Shown: positions 13,760 through 21,440 of the stretch, piece after piece | Layout of the letters: every line of letters starts with the position of its first letter | Position numbering within the stretch: the first letter of the stretch is position 1 | NCBI RefSeq assembly: GCF_030151385.1 | Contig: NZ_JASLDS010000011.1 | Coordinates: forward strand, 1-21,578 | Direction of reading: 5' to 3' | Length of the DNA stretch: 21,578 nucleotides | Source: Soonwooa sp. | GTDB lineage: Bacteria > Bacteroidota > Bacteroidia > Flavobacteriales > Weeksellaceae | The notes under the pieces: model-generated | Seen by the model: the letters and a program-made list of their open reading frames with translations, nothing else | The model's database searches: none | Told to the model about the DNA's origin: nothing | Made by a program: the position numbers and the translations under genes

Positions 13760-15301
13760 TTATAACGGGATGTTACCGTGTTTTCTGTTTGGTCTTTCAA
13801 CGAATTTGTTTTCCAACATCGCGAAAGCTTTTATTAGTTTTCGACGGGTATCTTCTGGGAAAATAACTTCATCAATAAAGCCTCGTTGCGCTGCTGTGTA
13901 AGGATTTGCAAATTTCTCTGCATATTCCGCTTCTTTTTCAGCAAGTTTCGCGGCAGGATCTGCGGCTTCCGAAATTTCTCTTTTAAAAATAATTTCTGAG
14001 GCTCCTTTTGCACCCATTACAGCAATCTCAGCAGATGGCCAAGCGAAGTTCATGTCAGCGCCGATATGTTTAGAGTTCATAACGTCATAAGCGCCACCAT
14101 AAGCTTTTCTAGTAATAACAGTCACTTTTGGAACGGTTGCCTCTGACAAGGCGTACAATAATTTGGCACCATGTGTGATGATACCATTCCATTCTTGATC
14201 CGTACCTGGTAAGAAACCAGGAACATCCACCAATACTAACAACGGAATATTGAAAGCATCACAAAAACGTGTAAATCTCGCTGCTTTTATAGACGAGTTA
14301 ACATCTAGACAGCCAGCCAAGAACATTGGATTGTTGGCTACAATACCAACACTTCTACCAGCGATTCTTGCAAAACCTACCACAATGTTTTCAGCATAGT
14401 TTTTATGAATTTCAAAAAACGAATCTTCATCAATTAAATGATTGATGACGTCATGCATATCATAAGGCTTGTTGGCATTATCTGGGATAATGTTCTTAAG
14501 GTCTTCACGAAGCTCGTTACCAATTTCGTAAGGCAATTGCTGTGTAACTTCTTGGTTGTTTTGAGGAAGATAACTTAATAAAGTTTTTACATCTTCAAGA
14601 CATTCAACATCGTTAGCAGAAGTTGTATGTGCAACACCAGACTTTGTAGAGTGTGTCGAAGCACCACCTAATTCTTCAGAAGTTACTGTTTCGTTGGTTA
14701 CTGTTTTAACAACGTTGGGTCCAGTTACAAACATATAAGAAGTGTTCTCCACCATCATTGTGAAATCCGTCATAGCAGGAGAATAAACTGCACCACCAGC
14801 GCAAGGTCCCATAATGGCAGAAATCTGAGGAATAACACCAGAAGCTTGTACATTTCTAAAGAAAATATCTGCGTAACCGCCCAAAGATCTTACACCTTCT
14901 TGGATACGCGCACCTCCAGAGTCATTAAGTCCAACCATTGGTGCACCAACTTTAACAGCCATATCCATCACTTTGCAAATTTTCTCTGCATGGGTTTCGG
15001 ACAAAGCACCACCAAATACTGTGAAATCTTGAGCAAAAGCATAAGTCAAACGACCGTTAACCGTTCCATAGCCTGTGATAACACCATCGCCAAGATAATA
15101 TTCTTTATCCATACCAAAATCCTTGGTACGGTGTGTAATGAATGCACCAATTTCTTCAAAAGAACCTTCGTCAAAGAAATATTCGATACGTTCTCTTGCG
15201 CTTAATTTTTTCTTAGCGTGTTGCGTTGCAATTCTTTTTTCGCCACCGCCCAGTTTAGACTCCGCTATTTTTTTATTTAAAAGGTCTATTTTATTTTCCA
15301 T
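13760..15301 (-). CDS. Acyl-CoA carboxylase carboxyltransferase (beta) subunit
   Basis: 513 residues, the full length of PccB-type fused carboxyltransferases. It transfers CO2 from carboxybiotin to an acyl-CoA (propionyl-, methylcrotonyl- or acetyl-CoA). The N-terminal crotonase-fold half has NDSGGARIQEGVRSLGGYAD and IMGPCAGGAVYSPAMTDF, the acyl-CoA site with its glycine-rich oxyanion loop. The C-terminal half has LVDVPGFLPGTDQEWNGII, ITRKAYGGAYDVMNSK and WPSAEIAVMGAKGASEIIF. It is the last gene of a minus-strand operon, 8 bases after biotin carboxylase, with a strong terminator after it. Overall pattern favours propionyl-CoA carboxylase or the related methylmalonyl-CoA type. The exact substrate cannot be read from the sequence. 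Confidence 0.92.
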   Translation of the reverse strand: MENKIDLLNKKIAESKLGGGEKRIATQHAKKKLSARERIEYFFDEGSFEEIGAFITHRTKDFGMDKEYYLGDGVITGYGTVNGRLTYAFAQDFTVFGGALSETHAEKICKVMDMAVKVGAPMVGLNDSGGARIQEGVRSLGGYADIFFRNVQASGVIPQISAIMGPCAGGAVYSPAMTDFTMMVENTSYMFVTGPNVVKTVTNETVTSEELGGASTHSTKSGVAHTTSANDVECLEDVKTLLSYLPQNNQEVTQQLPYEIGNELREDLKNIIPDNANKPYDMHDVINHLIDEDSFFEIHKNYAENIVVGFARIAGRSVGIVANNPMFLAGCLDVNSSIKAARFTRFCDAFNIPLLVLVDVPGFLPGTDQEWNGIITHGAKLLYALSEATVPKVTVITRKAYGGAYDVMNSKHIGADMNFAWPSAEIAVMGAKGASEIIFKREISEAADPAAKLAEKEAEYAEKFANPYTAAQRGFIDEVIFPEDTRRKLIKAFAMLENKFVERPNRKHGNIPL

Positions 15302-15309
15302 GATTTGAT

Positions 15310-16755
15310 TTAGAATTGATTAGGAACACGCAATAATTTTTGATCCTCAAGATATTTTTTCAAAGCGATTAATGCTGCAACTTCAGCTTCTTTAGCTTGG
15401 TTTTCAACAATAATTTCTGGACTGTAATATTTTTTAACAAAATTAGTGTCAAAATTTCCAGAACGGAAAGCTTCATGATCGAACACAAAACTACCGAAAG
15501 GCAGAGTAGTGCTAACACCTTCAACTTTGTAATCTTGGATCGCTTCTAGCATTTTTTCAATTGCTTCGTTACGATCTTTACCATGAACGATTAATTTTGC
15601 TAGCATTGGATCGTAATAAATCGGAACATCCATACCTTCCGCAAAACCATCATCAACACGTACACCATCACCAACAGGAGGTTGATAGGTTGTTAAAGTC
15701 CCAACGCTTGGCAGGAAATCATTCAGTGGATCTTCTGCATAAACACGAAGTTCTAGTGCGTGACCGTCAATTTTTAAATCTTCTTGTTTTATTGGTAAAG
15801 CTTCGCCACGAGCAACACGAATTTGCAATTCTACCAAATCCATTCCGGTAATCATTTCGGTTACAGGATGTTCCACTTGTAGACGCGTGTTCATCTCTAG
15901 GAAATAGAAGTTTTTGTTTTCATCCAAAAGGAATTCCACAGTACCAGCACCTAGATAATCACAAGATTTTGCCACTTTAACAGCAGCTTCTCCCATAGCT
16001 TTTCTAATTTCAGGTGTCAAAACCGCAGATGGCGCTTCTTCAACAACCTTTTGGTGGCGACGTTGCACAGAACATTCTCTTTCGAATAAATAAAGAATAT
16101 TACCATGATCGTCTGCCATAACTTGGATTTCGATATGCTTTGGTGAACCAACATATTTTTCGATAAATACAGAGCCATCTCCAAAAGCTGAAGTCGCTTC
16201 GGAAATAGCACGTTGCATTTGAGACTCGAATTCGCCTTCGTTTTCTACAACACGCATACCTTTTCCACCACCACCAGCAGAAGCTTTAATCAAAATGGGG
16301 AAACCAATTTCAACGGCAACTTTTTTAGCTTTTTCAACATCAGTGATTGCTTCGTCTAGACCAGGAACCATTGGGATGTCATAAGCTTTAACCGCTTCTT
16401 TAGCAGCCAACTTACTTCCCATAATATGGATCGCTTTGGAACGTGGACCGATGAACGTAATATTATTAGCTTCGGCTTTTTCTGCAAACTCTGCATTTTC
16501 TGACAAGAAGCCATAACCAGGATGGATTCCGTCAACACCTAATTCCTTACAAACTTCAATGATTTTATCACCTAATAAATAAGACTGATTGGAAGGCGCT
16601 TCACCAACGCAAACCGCTTCGTCAGCAAATTTAACATGAGGAGATTCTCTATCTGCAACAGAGAAAACAGCAACGGTTTTAATACCCATTTTCTTAGCTG
16701 TTTTCATCACTCTTAATGCTATTTCTCCTCGATTTGCTACGAGTATTTTTTTCAT
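15310..16755 (-). CDS. Biotin carboxylase subunit of acyl-CoA carboxylase
   Basis: 481 residues, an ATP-grasp enzyme that carboxylates biotin using bicarbonate and ATP. The N-terminal domain starts MKKILVANRGEIALRVMKTA with HPGYGFLSENAEFA at 78-91. The ATP-grasp glycine loop ASAGGGGKGMRVV is at 158-170. Lys236 lies in RRHQKVVEEAPS, and the bicarbonate/biotin site EMNTRLQVEHPVTEMITG is at 287-304. The C-terminal domain includes ELRVYAEDPLNDFLPSVGTL. It has no biotinyl domain of its own; the carrier is the separate gene 14 bases upstream. It acts with the carrier and carboxyltransferase of this operon, and may also serve other carboxyltransferases. The E. coli counterpart is accC. Confidence 0.93.
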   Translation of the reverse strand: MKKILVANRGEIALRVMKTAKKMGIKTVAVFSVADRESPHVKFADEAVCVGEAPSNQSYLLGDKIIEVCKELGVDGIHPGYGFLSENAEFAEKAEANNITFIGPRSKAIHIMGSKLAAKEAVKAYDIPMVPGLDEAITDVEKAKKVAVEIGFPILIKASAGGGGKGMRVVENEGEFESQMQRAISEATSAFGDGSVFIEKYVGSPKHIEIQVMADDHGNILYLFERECSVQRRHQKVVEEAPSAVLTPEIRKAMGEAAVKVAKSCDYLGAGTVEFLLDENKNFYFLEMNTRLQVEHPVTEMITGMDLVELQIRVARGEALPIKQEDLKIDGHALELRVYAEDPLNDFLPSVGTLTTYQPPVGDGVRVDDGFAEGMDVPIYYDPMLAKLIVHGKDRNEAIEKMLEAIQDYKVEGVSTTLPFGSFVFDHEAFRSGNFDTNFVKKYYSPEIIVENQAKEAEVAALIALKKYLEDQKLLRVPNQF

Positions 16756-16769
16756 TTTATGATTAGATT

Positions 16770-17255
16770 TTATTCGAACTCGATTAATAATTGTCCTTTG
16801 TCAACTGCTTGACCTTTTTCTACCGCAATAGATTTAATAACACCTTGTCTCGGCGAGTAGAAGCTGTTTTCCATTTTCATCGCTTCAAGAATTAGAAGAC
16901 TGTCACCTTCGTTAACTTCTTGTCCAACTGCAACAGAAATTTCCAAAATCAGTCCTGGCATTGGCGCTTTAATCGCATTAACTTGTTTTGACTTTCCAAC
17001 TTCGAAGCCCATTTCTTTAATTAGCTTGTCCAAATCGTTTTGGATATCAACTTCATAAAGATTGTTGTTAACGCTAACAGTGTACTTTTTTTGATTAAAA
17101 TCGGCATCAACAACTTCTGCTTGGTAAGACTTGTTATGATGCAGAATGTGATAATTTTCGTTATCCAAAGTCACAGCATCAATTGCATGGATTTGGTCCT
17201 CTGTCAATGTAAAGTCATAGCTTTTGTTAACAGAAGCATTAAAAGTTTTTCCCAT
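16770..17255 (-). CDS. Biotin carboxyl carrier protein
   Basis: 161 residues. The last 70 or so form a biotinyl domain with the biotinylation motif E-A-M-K-M-E at 124-129, biotin on Lys127. PMPGLILEISVAVGQEV (98-114) precedes it and FYSPRQGVIKSIAVEKGQAV follows. The N-terminal 90 residues are a strand-rich extension (YHILHHNKSYQAEVV, KKYTVSVNNNLYEVDI), as in the separate carrier subunits of propionyl-CoA and methylmalonyl-CoA type carboxylases. It shuttles carboxybiotin between the two enzymes encoded downstream. It lies 26 bases after the CoA-transferase subunit B gene. Confidence 0.92.
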   Translation of the reverse strand: MGKTFNASVNKSYDFTLTEDQIHAIDAVTLDNENYHILHHNKSYQAEVVDADFNQKKYTVSVNNNLYEVDIQNDLDKLIKEMGFEVGKSKQVNAIKAPMPGLILEISVAVGQEVNEGDSLLILEAMKMENSFYSPRQGVIKSIAVEKGQAVDKGQLLIEFE

Positions 17256-17281
17256 TGATATTATATGGATTTATTTAAAAT

Positions 17282-17941
17282 TTAAAATGTCATTTCAGGA
17301 GCGTTGTCGTCCGCAATTAATTTGCCAGCCGTTGCTTTTTTGATGTCGTCAACACTAACGCCTGGTGCTCTTTCTATTAGTTTGAAACCTCCTTCTGGTA
17401 GAACCTCGTAAACGCCCAATTCGGTAACAATTTTTTTAATACACTTAACACCAGTTAAAGGCAAAGTACATTCTGATAACAATTTGCTTTCACCGTGTTT
17501 GTTAACTTGTTGCATCGCTACAATAATGTTCTTCGCCGAAGCTACCAAATCCATTGCGCCGCCCATTCCTTTTACCATTTTGCCAGGAATTTTCCAGTTG
17601 GCGATATCACCATTTTCGGAAACTTCCATTGCACCAAGTATCGTTAAATCTACTTTTTGTGCACGAATCATCCCAAAACTCATCGCTGAGTCGAATACTG
17701 CAGAACCAGGTAAAGTTGTGATGGTTTGTTTTCCTGCATTGATAAGATCTGGATCTTCTTCGCCTTCGATAGGGAAAGGTCCCATCCCTAGAAGTCCATT
17801 TTCGGATTGTAGAACTACATTAATCCCTTCTGGAATATAATTGGCAACCAAAGTTGGAATACCAATTCCTAAATTAACATACGAATTATTCTTGATTTCC
17901 TTTGCTATACGCTGGGCAATTTGCTCTTTTGTAAGACTCAT
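17282..17941 (-). CDS. 3-oxoacid CoA-transferase subunit B
   Basis: 219 residues, the size of the B subunit of SCOT-type CoA transferases. The signature VVLQSENGLLGMGPFP contains the catalytic Glu47 in S-E-N-G. Other family pieces are YVNLGIGIPTLVANYIPEG at the N-terminus, LPGSAVFDSAMSFGMIR, and KMVKGMGGAMDLVASAKN. The enzyme moves CoA between succinyl-CoA and acetoacetate and needs an A subunit, normally encoded directly upstream. Here the upstream neighbour is an unrelated M56 gene, so the A subunit must be elsewhere. The gene heads the carboxylase operon, suggesting leucine or ketone-body type acyl-CoA catabolism. A weak promoter-like TAACTTTA is at 17970-17963. Also known as scoB/atoA-type. 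Confidence 0.92.
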   Translation of the reverse strand: MSLTKEQIAQRIAKEIKNNSYVNLGIGIPTLVANYIPEGINVVLQSENGLLGMGPFPIEGEEDPDLINAGKQTITTLPGSAVFDSAMSFGMIRAQKVDLTILGAMEVSENGDIANWKIPGKMVKGMGGAMDLVASAKNIIVAMQQVNKHGESKLLSECTLPLTGVKCIKKIVTELGVYEVLPEGGFKLIERAPGVSVDDIKKATAGKLIADDNAPEMTF

Positions 17942-18003
17942 TATTTACGAATTAATATGCTTTAAAGTTAAGATATTTTTGTTTTAAAAATGCTTAAAAA
18001 ATG

Positions 18004-18029
18004 AAAAAAGAGCCGTGTTGGGCTCTTTT
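18004..18029 (-). terminator. Terminator of the blaI-M56 operon
   Basis: On the minus strand AAAAGAGCC-CAACAC-GGCTCTTTT forms a 9-bp stem (arms 18021-18029 and 18006-18014). It continues into a T-rich tail (TTCATTTTTTAAG), 4 bases after the M56 stop codon. Confidence 0.85.
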
Positions 18030-18033
18030 CTTA

Positions 18034-19461
18034 TTATTTTGTTCGTTTAGGTTTTACAGGAGTTGGTGGCGGTGGTGGCGGTGGCGGAACATTTTCGTGA
18101 CCATCAAACTCCATTACAATAGGAATTCTATAAAATGAAGCAACATCTTTACCATCTTTTTGTGCTGGTGTCCAAGTCGTATTTTGTAATATTTTGGTGA
18201 GAGAACGTTCTACTTCTTCCGAGAAGACTTTATTTTGTCCAGAGACTTTCATGCCTACAAGATTTCCTTTTGCATCGATGTTGACAAGACAATTGGCTTT
18301 TAGCGTGCCATAGACGTTATCAAATTTGTCCAAGTTAATTTCGTTTGCGATTGCTTGTCTTAGTTCCAACATTCCTCCAGGATATTCCGCTACTTTGTCT
18401 GGCCAATCTGCCGTTGATTTGTCAGTGCTTTTATCTGCCATTGGTGGTGGAGCATAGTAGTCATGTTTTTTAATCGTGTCACCAACTTTTTGCATTGTTA
18501 ACTTTTCCGTGGTTGGAAATTCTTTCGCAATGTTTTCTGTCAGATTTTCATTTTTGTTGATAGAGCTGGACTTTTCATTACTTTTTTCTAAAGTTGAATC
18601 ATTGACAACAATTGGCGTTTTAACCTTTTCGGCAAAGAAAAAAGCGACGCCACACGTGAAGAGAACAGAGCCTAAAACCCGAATAGTCAAGCTCTTGTTT
18701 TTGTTAGTATTCATCATAATAAATCTTTTTTTGGTGTTATTGTTTCTTTTAAATGTCTGTGTTAAAGGCAAGAAATTATAAGTAACCTCTTGGTAAATTA
18801 GTTTTTGATAATCTTGAGGCGATTTTTGTTTTAAAACTTCTTCGTCTGCCAAAAACTCGTGGTTGGTTGCAATAGCATTTTTGAAAAAGTATATAGCTGG
18901 ATTTAGCCAAAACAAAGCTTTTAGAATTTCAATTAATAAAATATCAAAACTGTGTTTTTGAGAAATATGCGCTTGTTCGTGAATTAAAATACTGTCGTCA
19001 ATCTCATTGTTTTCAAAACGTTGACGATTTAGGTAGATTCGATTCAGAAAGCTAAATGCCGTAATTTTTTCTTCTAAAAGTGAAATGTTGTAGGTTTTAA
19101 AAGTGATGTTTTTTGCTATTCTATTATTAAATAAAATCTGCCCAATTTGGAAAACTAATTTTAAAACCAAAATCCCAGCTACCACAAAGTATAGGTAGGT
19201 TAAAATCTGAATAACATCAAACTTAGGAACTTCATTAATAACTTGAGATTCAACGTTGGATGTTCCTAAACTCAAATGAGATGCTTTCACGTAATAAGTT
19301 CCAAATGGAATTTCTAAAAACGGAATTCCCAAACTAAATCCTAAACTTAGTAGCAAAAAGAATCTTTTGAAATGATGATTCTTTTGATTTTCTAAAACCA
19401 AATAATAAAAAATAATGAGCAAAATGCTTATTGCAACATATTTTATGTAAAACGGAATCAT
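18034..19461 (-). CDS. M56 (BlaR1/MecR1-like) membrane metallopeptidase with C-terminal TonB domain
   Basis: 475 residues. Three membrane helices (about 5-23, 32-50, 85-110) precede a zinc metallopeptidase domain with HEQAH at 161-165 and the downstream ligand Glu202 in NHEFLADEEV. A helix at about 173-195 and a further helix at about 257-278 follow. The periplasmic part is not a penicillin-binding sensor but a TonB C-terminal-type domain (about 360-450, YPGGMLELRQAIANEI, TLKANCLVNIDAKGNLVGMK, TTWTPAQKDGKDV). It ends in a Pro-rich tail of eight Pro plus TPVKPKRTK. In BlaR1 relatives, signal sensing activates proteolysis of the partner repressor. The start codon overlaps the blaI stop by 4 bases, so the two are translationally coupled. 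The signal is unknown. Confidence 0.87.
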   Translation of the reverse strand: MIPFYIKYVAISILLIIFYYLVLENQKNHHFKRFFLLLSLGFSLGIPFLEIPFGTYYVKASHLSLGTSNVESQVINEVPKFDVIQILTYLYFVVAGILVLKLVFQIGQILFNNRIAKNITFKTYNISLLEEKITAFSFLNRIYLNRQRFENNEIDDSILIHEQAHISQKHSFDILLIEILKALFWLNPAIYFFKNAIATNHEFLADEEVLKQKSPQDYQKLIYQEVTYNFLPLTQTFKRNNNTKKRFIMMNTNKNKSLTIRVLGSVLFTCGVAFFFAEKVKTPIVVNDSTLEKSNEKSSSINKNENLTENIAKEFPTTEKLTMQKVGDTIKKHDYYAPPPMADKSTDKSTADWPDKVAEYPGGMLELRQAIANEINLDKFDNVYGTLKANCLVNIDAKGNLVGMKVSGQNKVFSEEVERSLTKILQNTTWTPAQKDGKDVASFYRIPIVMEFDGHENVPPPPPPPPTPVKPKRTK

Positions 19462-19835
19462 GACTTTGGATTTTCGATTTGTTGGTCAATCATATCGCGC
19501 AATTCTTTTAATTCGTTTTGGCTAAGCTTTGCATTTTGCGTGAAAAACGATGCAAATTGACTCACAGAATTATCAAAAAAATTGTGAATCATGCTTTTCA
19601 TTTCAGAAGAAAAATATTGCTCTTTATCAATCTTAGGAAAATATTCCCGCGAATTTCCAAACAATTCGTAGCCGACAAAATCTTTGTTTTGCATCCTTTT
19701 TAACAAAGTTGCAATGGTTGTTGTTGCAGGTTTGGGCTCTGGATAAGCATCGATAATATCTTTCATAAAGGCTTTTTCCTTTTCCCAAAGAACTTGCATC
19801 ACATCTTTTTCTGCTTCGGTTAATTTAGCGTTCAT
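19458..19835 (-). CDS. BlaI/MecI-family transcriptional repressor
   Basis: 125 residues, the size of BlaI. The winged helix-turn-helix is at about 3-72 (KLTEAEKDVMQVLWEKEKAF, PATTTIATLLKRMQNKDFVG with the recognition helix, then GNSREYFPKIDKEQY). The dimerisation and protease-cleavage region follows (about 73-120, FSSEMKSMIHNFFDNSVSQF). BlaI proteins hold their own operon off until a cognate M56 sensor inactivates them; the overlapping downstream gene encodes such a sensor. A consensus operator sits over the -7 element of its promoter. No beta-lactamase gene is present, so the regulated process here may be envelope stress rather than drug resistance. Confidence 0.93.
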   Translation of the reverse strand: MNAKLTEAEKDVMQVLWEKEKAFMKDIIDAYPEPKPATTTIATLLKRMQNKDFVGYELFGNSREYFPKIDKEQYFSSEMKSMIHNFFDNSVSQFASFFTQNAKLSQNELKELRDMIDQQIENPKS

Positions 19836-19855
19836 TCTACAAATAATTAGTTAAC

Positions 19856-19890
19856 TCTACAAATGTAGAATTTATTTTCAAACCAGCAAA
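19856..19890 (-). promoter_or_regulatory. Promoter with overlapping BlaI operator, upstream of blaI
   Basis: On the minus strand TTTG (19890-19887), a 19-base spacer and TACATTTG (19867-19860) make an ideal Bacteroidota promoter. The -7 element lies inside the 14-base perfect palindrome TCTACA-AA-TGTAGA (19856-19869), whose core TACAAATGTA fits the BlaI/MecI consensus TACAnnTGTA. A second half-like site, TTCTACAAAT, is at 19835-19844. Repressor binding would block the promoter directly. Transcription is expected near 19853, about 18 bases before the blaI ATG. Confidence 0.7.
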
Positions 19891-19923
19891 TATTTAATAA
19901 CTAACTTTGTGAAAAATTATGAA

Positions 19924-20373
19924 ATGGATTTGAAGATAGACAAACTGAATTTGGATGAAATAGCTTTGATAATGCCGATGATGAAAGACTTTTATGAAAT
20001 TGATGGCTATCCTTTTGATACCGAAACGACGCAAAAGAATTTTGAAATCTTTGTAGAAAGCCCAAATCTTGGTCAATGTTTTTTGTTGAAAAATGACGAA
20101 AATCTTGTTGTAGGTTATATGATTCTCAATTATTTATTCTCTTTTGAATTTGGCGGAATGATGTGCTTTTTGGATGAATTGTATATAAAACCTGAAGCTC
20201 AAGGAAAAAAATATGGAGGCAAAGCTGTCGCATTTGCGCAAGAGTTTGCAAAGAAACAAAACCTGAAAATGATGTTCCTCGAAATCGAAAATCATAACGA
20301 ACGCGCGATTCATCTTTATCAAAAACTAGGTTTCAAAATGCATAAACGCAGCATTATGACCTACGAACCCTAA
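19924..20373 (+). CDS. GNAT-family N-acetyltransferase
   Basis: 150 residues from the ATG at 19924 (MDLKIDKLNLDEIALIMPMM). A GTG at 19909 would add five residues but overlaps a TAACTTTG promoter-like element (19902-19909), so the ATG is preferred. Family features in order: helix 1-2 (MPMMKDFYEIDGYPFDTE), strand 4 (GMMCFLDELYIKPEAQGK), the acetyl-CoA pyrophosphate loop QGKKYGGKAVAFAQEFA, and strand 5/helix 4 (LKMMFLEIENHNERAIHLYQ with LGFKMHKR). The last block is the typical N-x-x-A-x-x-L-Y-x-x-x-G-F signature. Substrate unknown. It is divergent from blaI and may share the region controlled by its operator. Confidence 0.9.
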   Translation: MDLKIDKLNLDEIALIMPMMKDFYEIDGYPFDTETTQKNFEIFVESPNLGQCFLLKNDENLVVGYMILNYLFSFEFGGMMCFLDELYIKPEAQGKKYGGKAVAFAQEFAKKQNLKMMFLEIENHNERAIHLYQKLGFKMHKRSIMTYEP

Positions 20374-20375
20374 AC

Positions 20376-20407
20376 AAAAAAGTTTCAACAATTGTTGAAA
20401 CTTTTTT
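20376..20407. terminator. Bidirectional terminator between acetyltransferase and protease genes
   Basis: A perfect 32-base palindrome: six A, GTTTCAACAA (20382-20391), TTGTTGAAAC (20392-20401), six T. It gives T-runs in both directions and lies between two convergent stop codons (20373 and 20424). Confidence 0.88.
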
Positions 20408-20423
20408 ATTTAAACTGTTGATG

Positions 20424-21431
20424 CTATAACTTCTCAAGGTATTTTTCATAATCACTTTTTTCCAAAACTTGCTTGGCTGTCAAATTATAAATGTCTTTCC
20501 AAGAATCTTTGCCGTGTTTTTTAACATAAGTCGAGATAATCCTAAAACCTAACCAATAATTGAGCGATTTTGGAGCGTCCGGAAAAATCTTGTGTTTATC
20601 GTTTCTAAGCAAAGGATTGTTCCCAGATTGATCATCAAAATAAACTTTCATTTTGGTGAAAATTTCTTTTTCATTTTTTAAAAACCAATCCCAATTTTCT
20701 TTGGTCATATTTTCAACCGCTTCATATTCTGTAATTTTTTTATCAAAGAAAATGTAGGTGAAATAACAAGCAAAACCTTCGTCAATAGACTGTGCTAGCG
20801 CCGAATTTTTGTCAACATCATTGTTTCGAAATTTCTCGTATACTAAATGATTAAGCTCGTGAGGCAATCCTTTTTCCAAAGAATATGCAATGTTAATCGA
20901 CTTGTTATTGAGCTCCAAAGCAAATTGATCGGCTTCGCAACCACCAAATCCAATTCCTGTAATTGGTGTGAAAATCAAACTGATTTTGGCACTTGGCTGG
21001 TAAGGCACAAGTTTGCTAAATTTTTTGAGATTTGTTTTTAGTAATTTATTGAGGTCGAATTTTGTAATTGTATTTGCTTGGTCAATAAACTCTGATTTGT
21101 TTTTATTAAACAAAGTTTTGTTCCAATTAATCATGCCTTCTTCGTTGTTGAAATGTTTGGCATTTTCATCTCCAAAAATCTGAGCATAACAACTGTCCCA
21201 AAGTTTCTGTTGCGGCAGATAGACATTTTTGACAATCATTTCAGGATTGAATTGATTCTCTTTGTGTGCTAAAATTTGATATTTGAATAAATTCTGTACA
21301 CTAATATTTTGAACATTAATACTGTCCACTATTTTTTCAATTTTTTGATAATCAAAATCTTGCGTTTGTGCATTTATATATGACGTCGAAATTAAACTTA
21401 GAATTGCGAAAAATAATTTTTTGTTTCTCAT
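20424..21431 (-). CDS. Secreted DUF2268-like putative zinc protease
   Basis: 335 residues. The signal peptide MRNKKLFFAILSLISTSYIN with AQTQ follows the usual pattern for secreted Bacteroidota proteins. The metalloprotease motif H-E-L-N-H is at 191-195, with a second acid pair DEGF at 217-220 (Glu218 probable third ligand). Nearby G-F-G-G-C-E-A-D-Q-F and NYWLGFRIISTYVKKHG match the layout of DUF2268 putative zinc proteases, where HExxH, a DEG motif and a Y-x-x-G-F/Y-R-I helix follow in order. No substrate is known. The protein acts outside the cytoplasm. Only about 9 bases separate the start codon from the apparent left end of an insertion sequence at 21441, so its native promoter may have been displaced. 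Confidence 0.78.
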   Translation of the reverse strand: MRNKKLFFAILSLISTSYINAQTQDFDYQKIEKIVDSINVQNISVQNLFKYQILAHKENQFNPEMIVKNVYLPQQKLWDSCYAQIFGDENAKHFNNEEGMINWNKTLFNKNKSEFIDQANTITKFDLNKLLKTNLKKFSKLVPYQPSAKISLIFTPITGIGFGGCEADQFALELNNKSINIAYSLEKGLPHELNHLVYEKFRNNDVDKNSALAQSIDEGFACYFTYIFFDKKITEYEAVENMTKENWDWFLKNEKEIFTKMKVYFDDQSGNNPLLRNDKHKIFPDAPKSLNYWLGFRIISTYVKKHGKDSWKDIYNLTAKQVLEKSDYEKYLEKL

Positions 21432-21440
21432 TTTTAAAAT

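Noticed and set aside
14846..15205. Open frame of 119 codons on the plus strand
   Set aside because: It lies antisense inside the conserved carboxyltransferase gene, with no leader or recognisable motif.
18060..18090. G-rich GGTGGC repeats, possible G-quadruplex
   Set aside because: The tract is the reverse of a poly-Pro coding tail. It has only GG runs, so a stable quadruplex is unlikely, and the coding explanation suffices.
18034..19835. Beta-lactam resistance operon
   Set aside because: The repressor and sensor resemble BlaI and BlaR1, but there is no beta-lactamase or PBP2a gene nearby and the sensor lacks a penicillin-binding domain.
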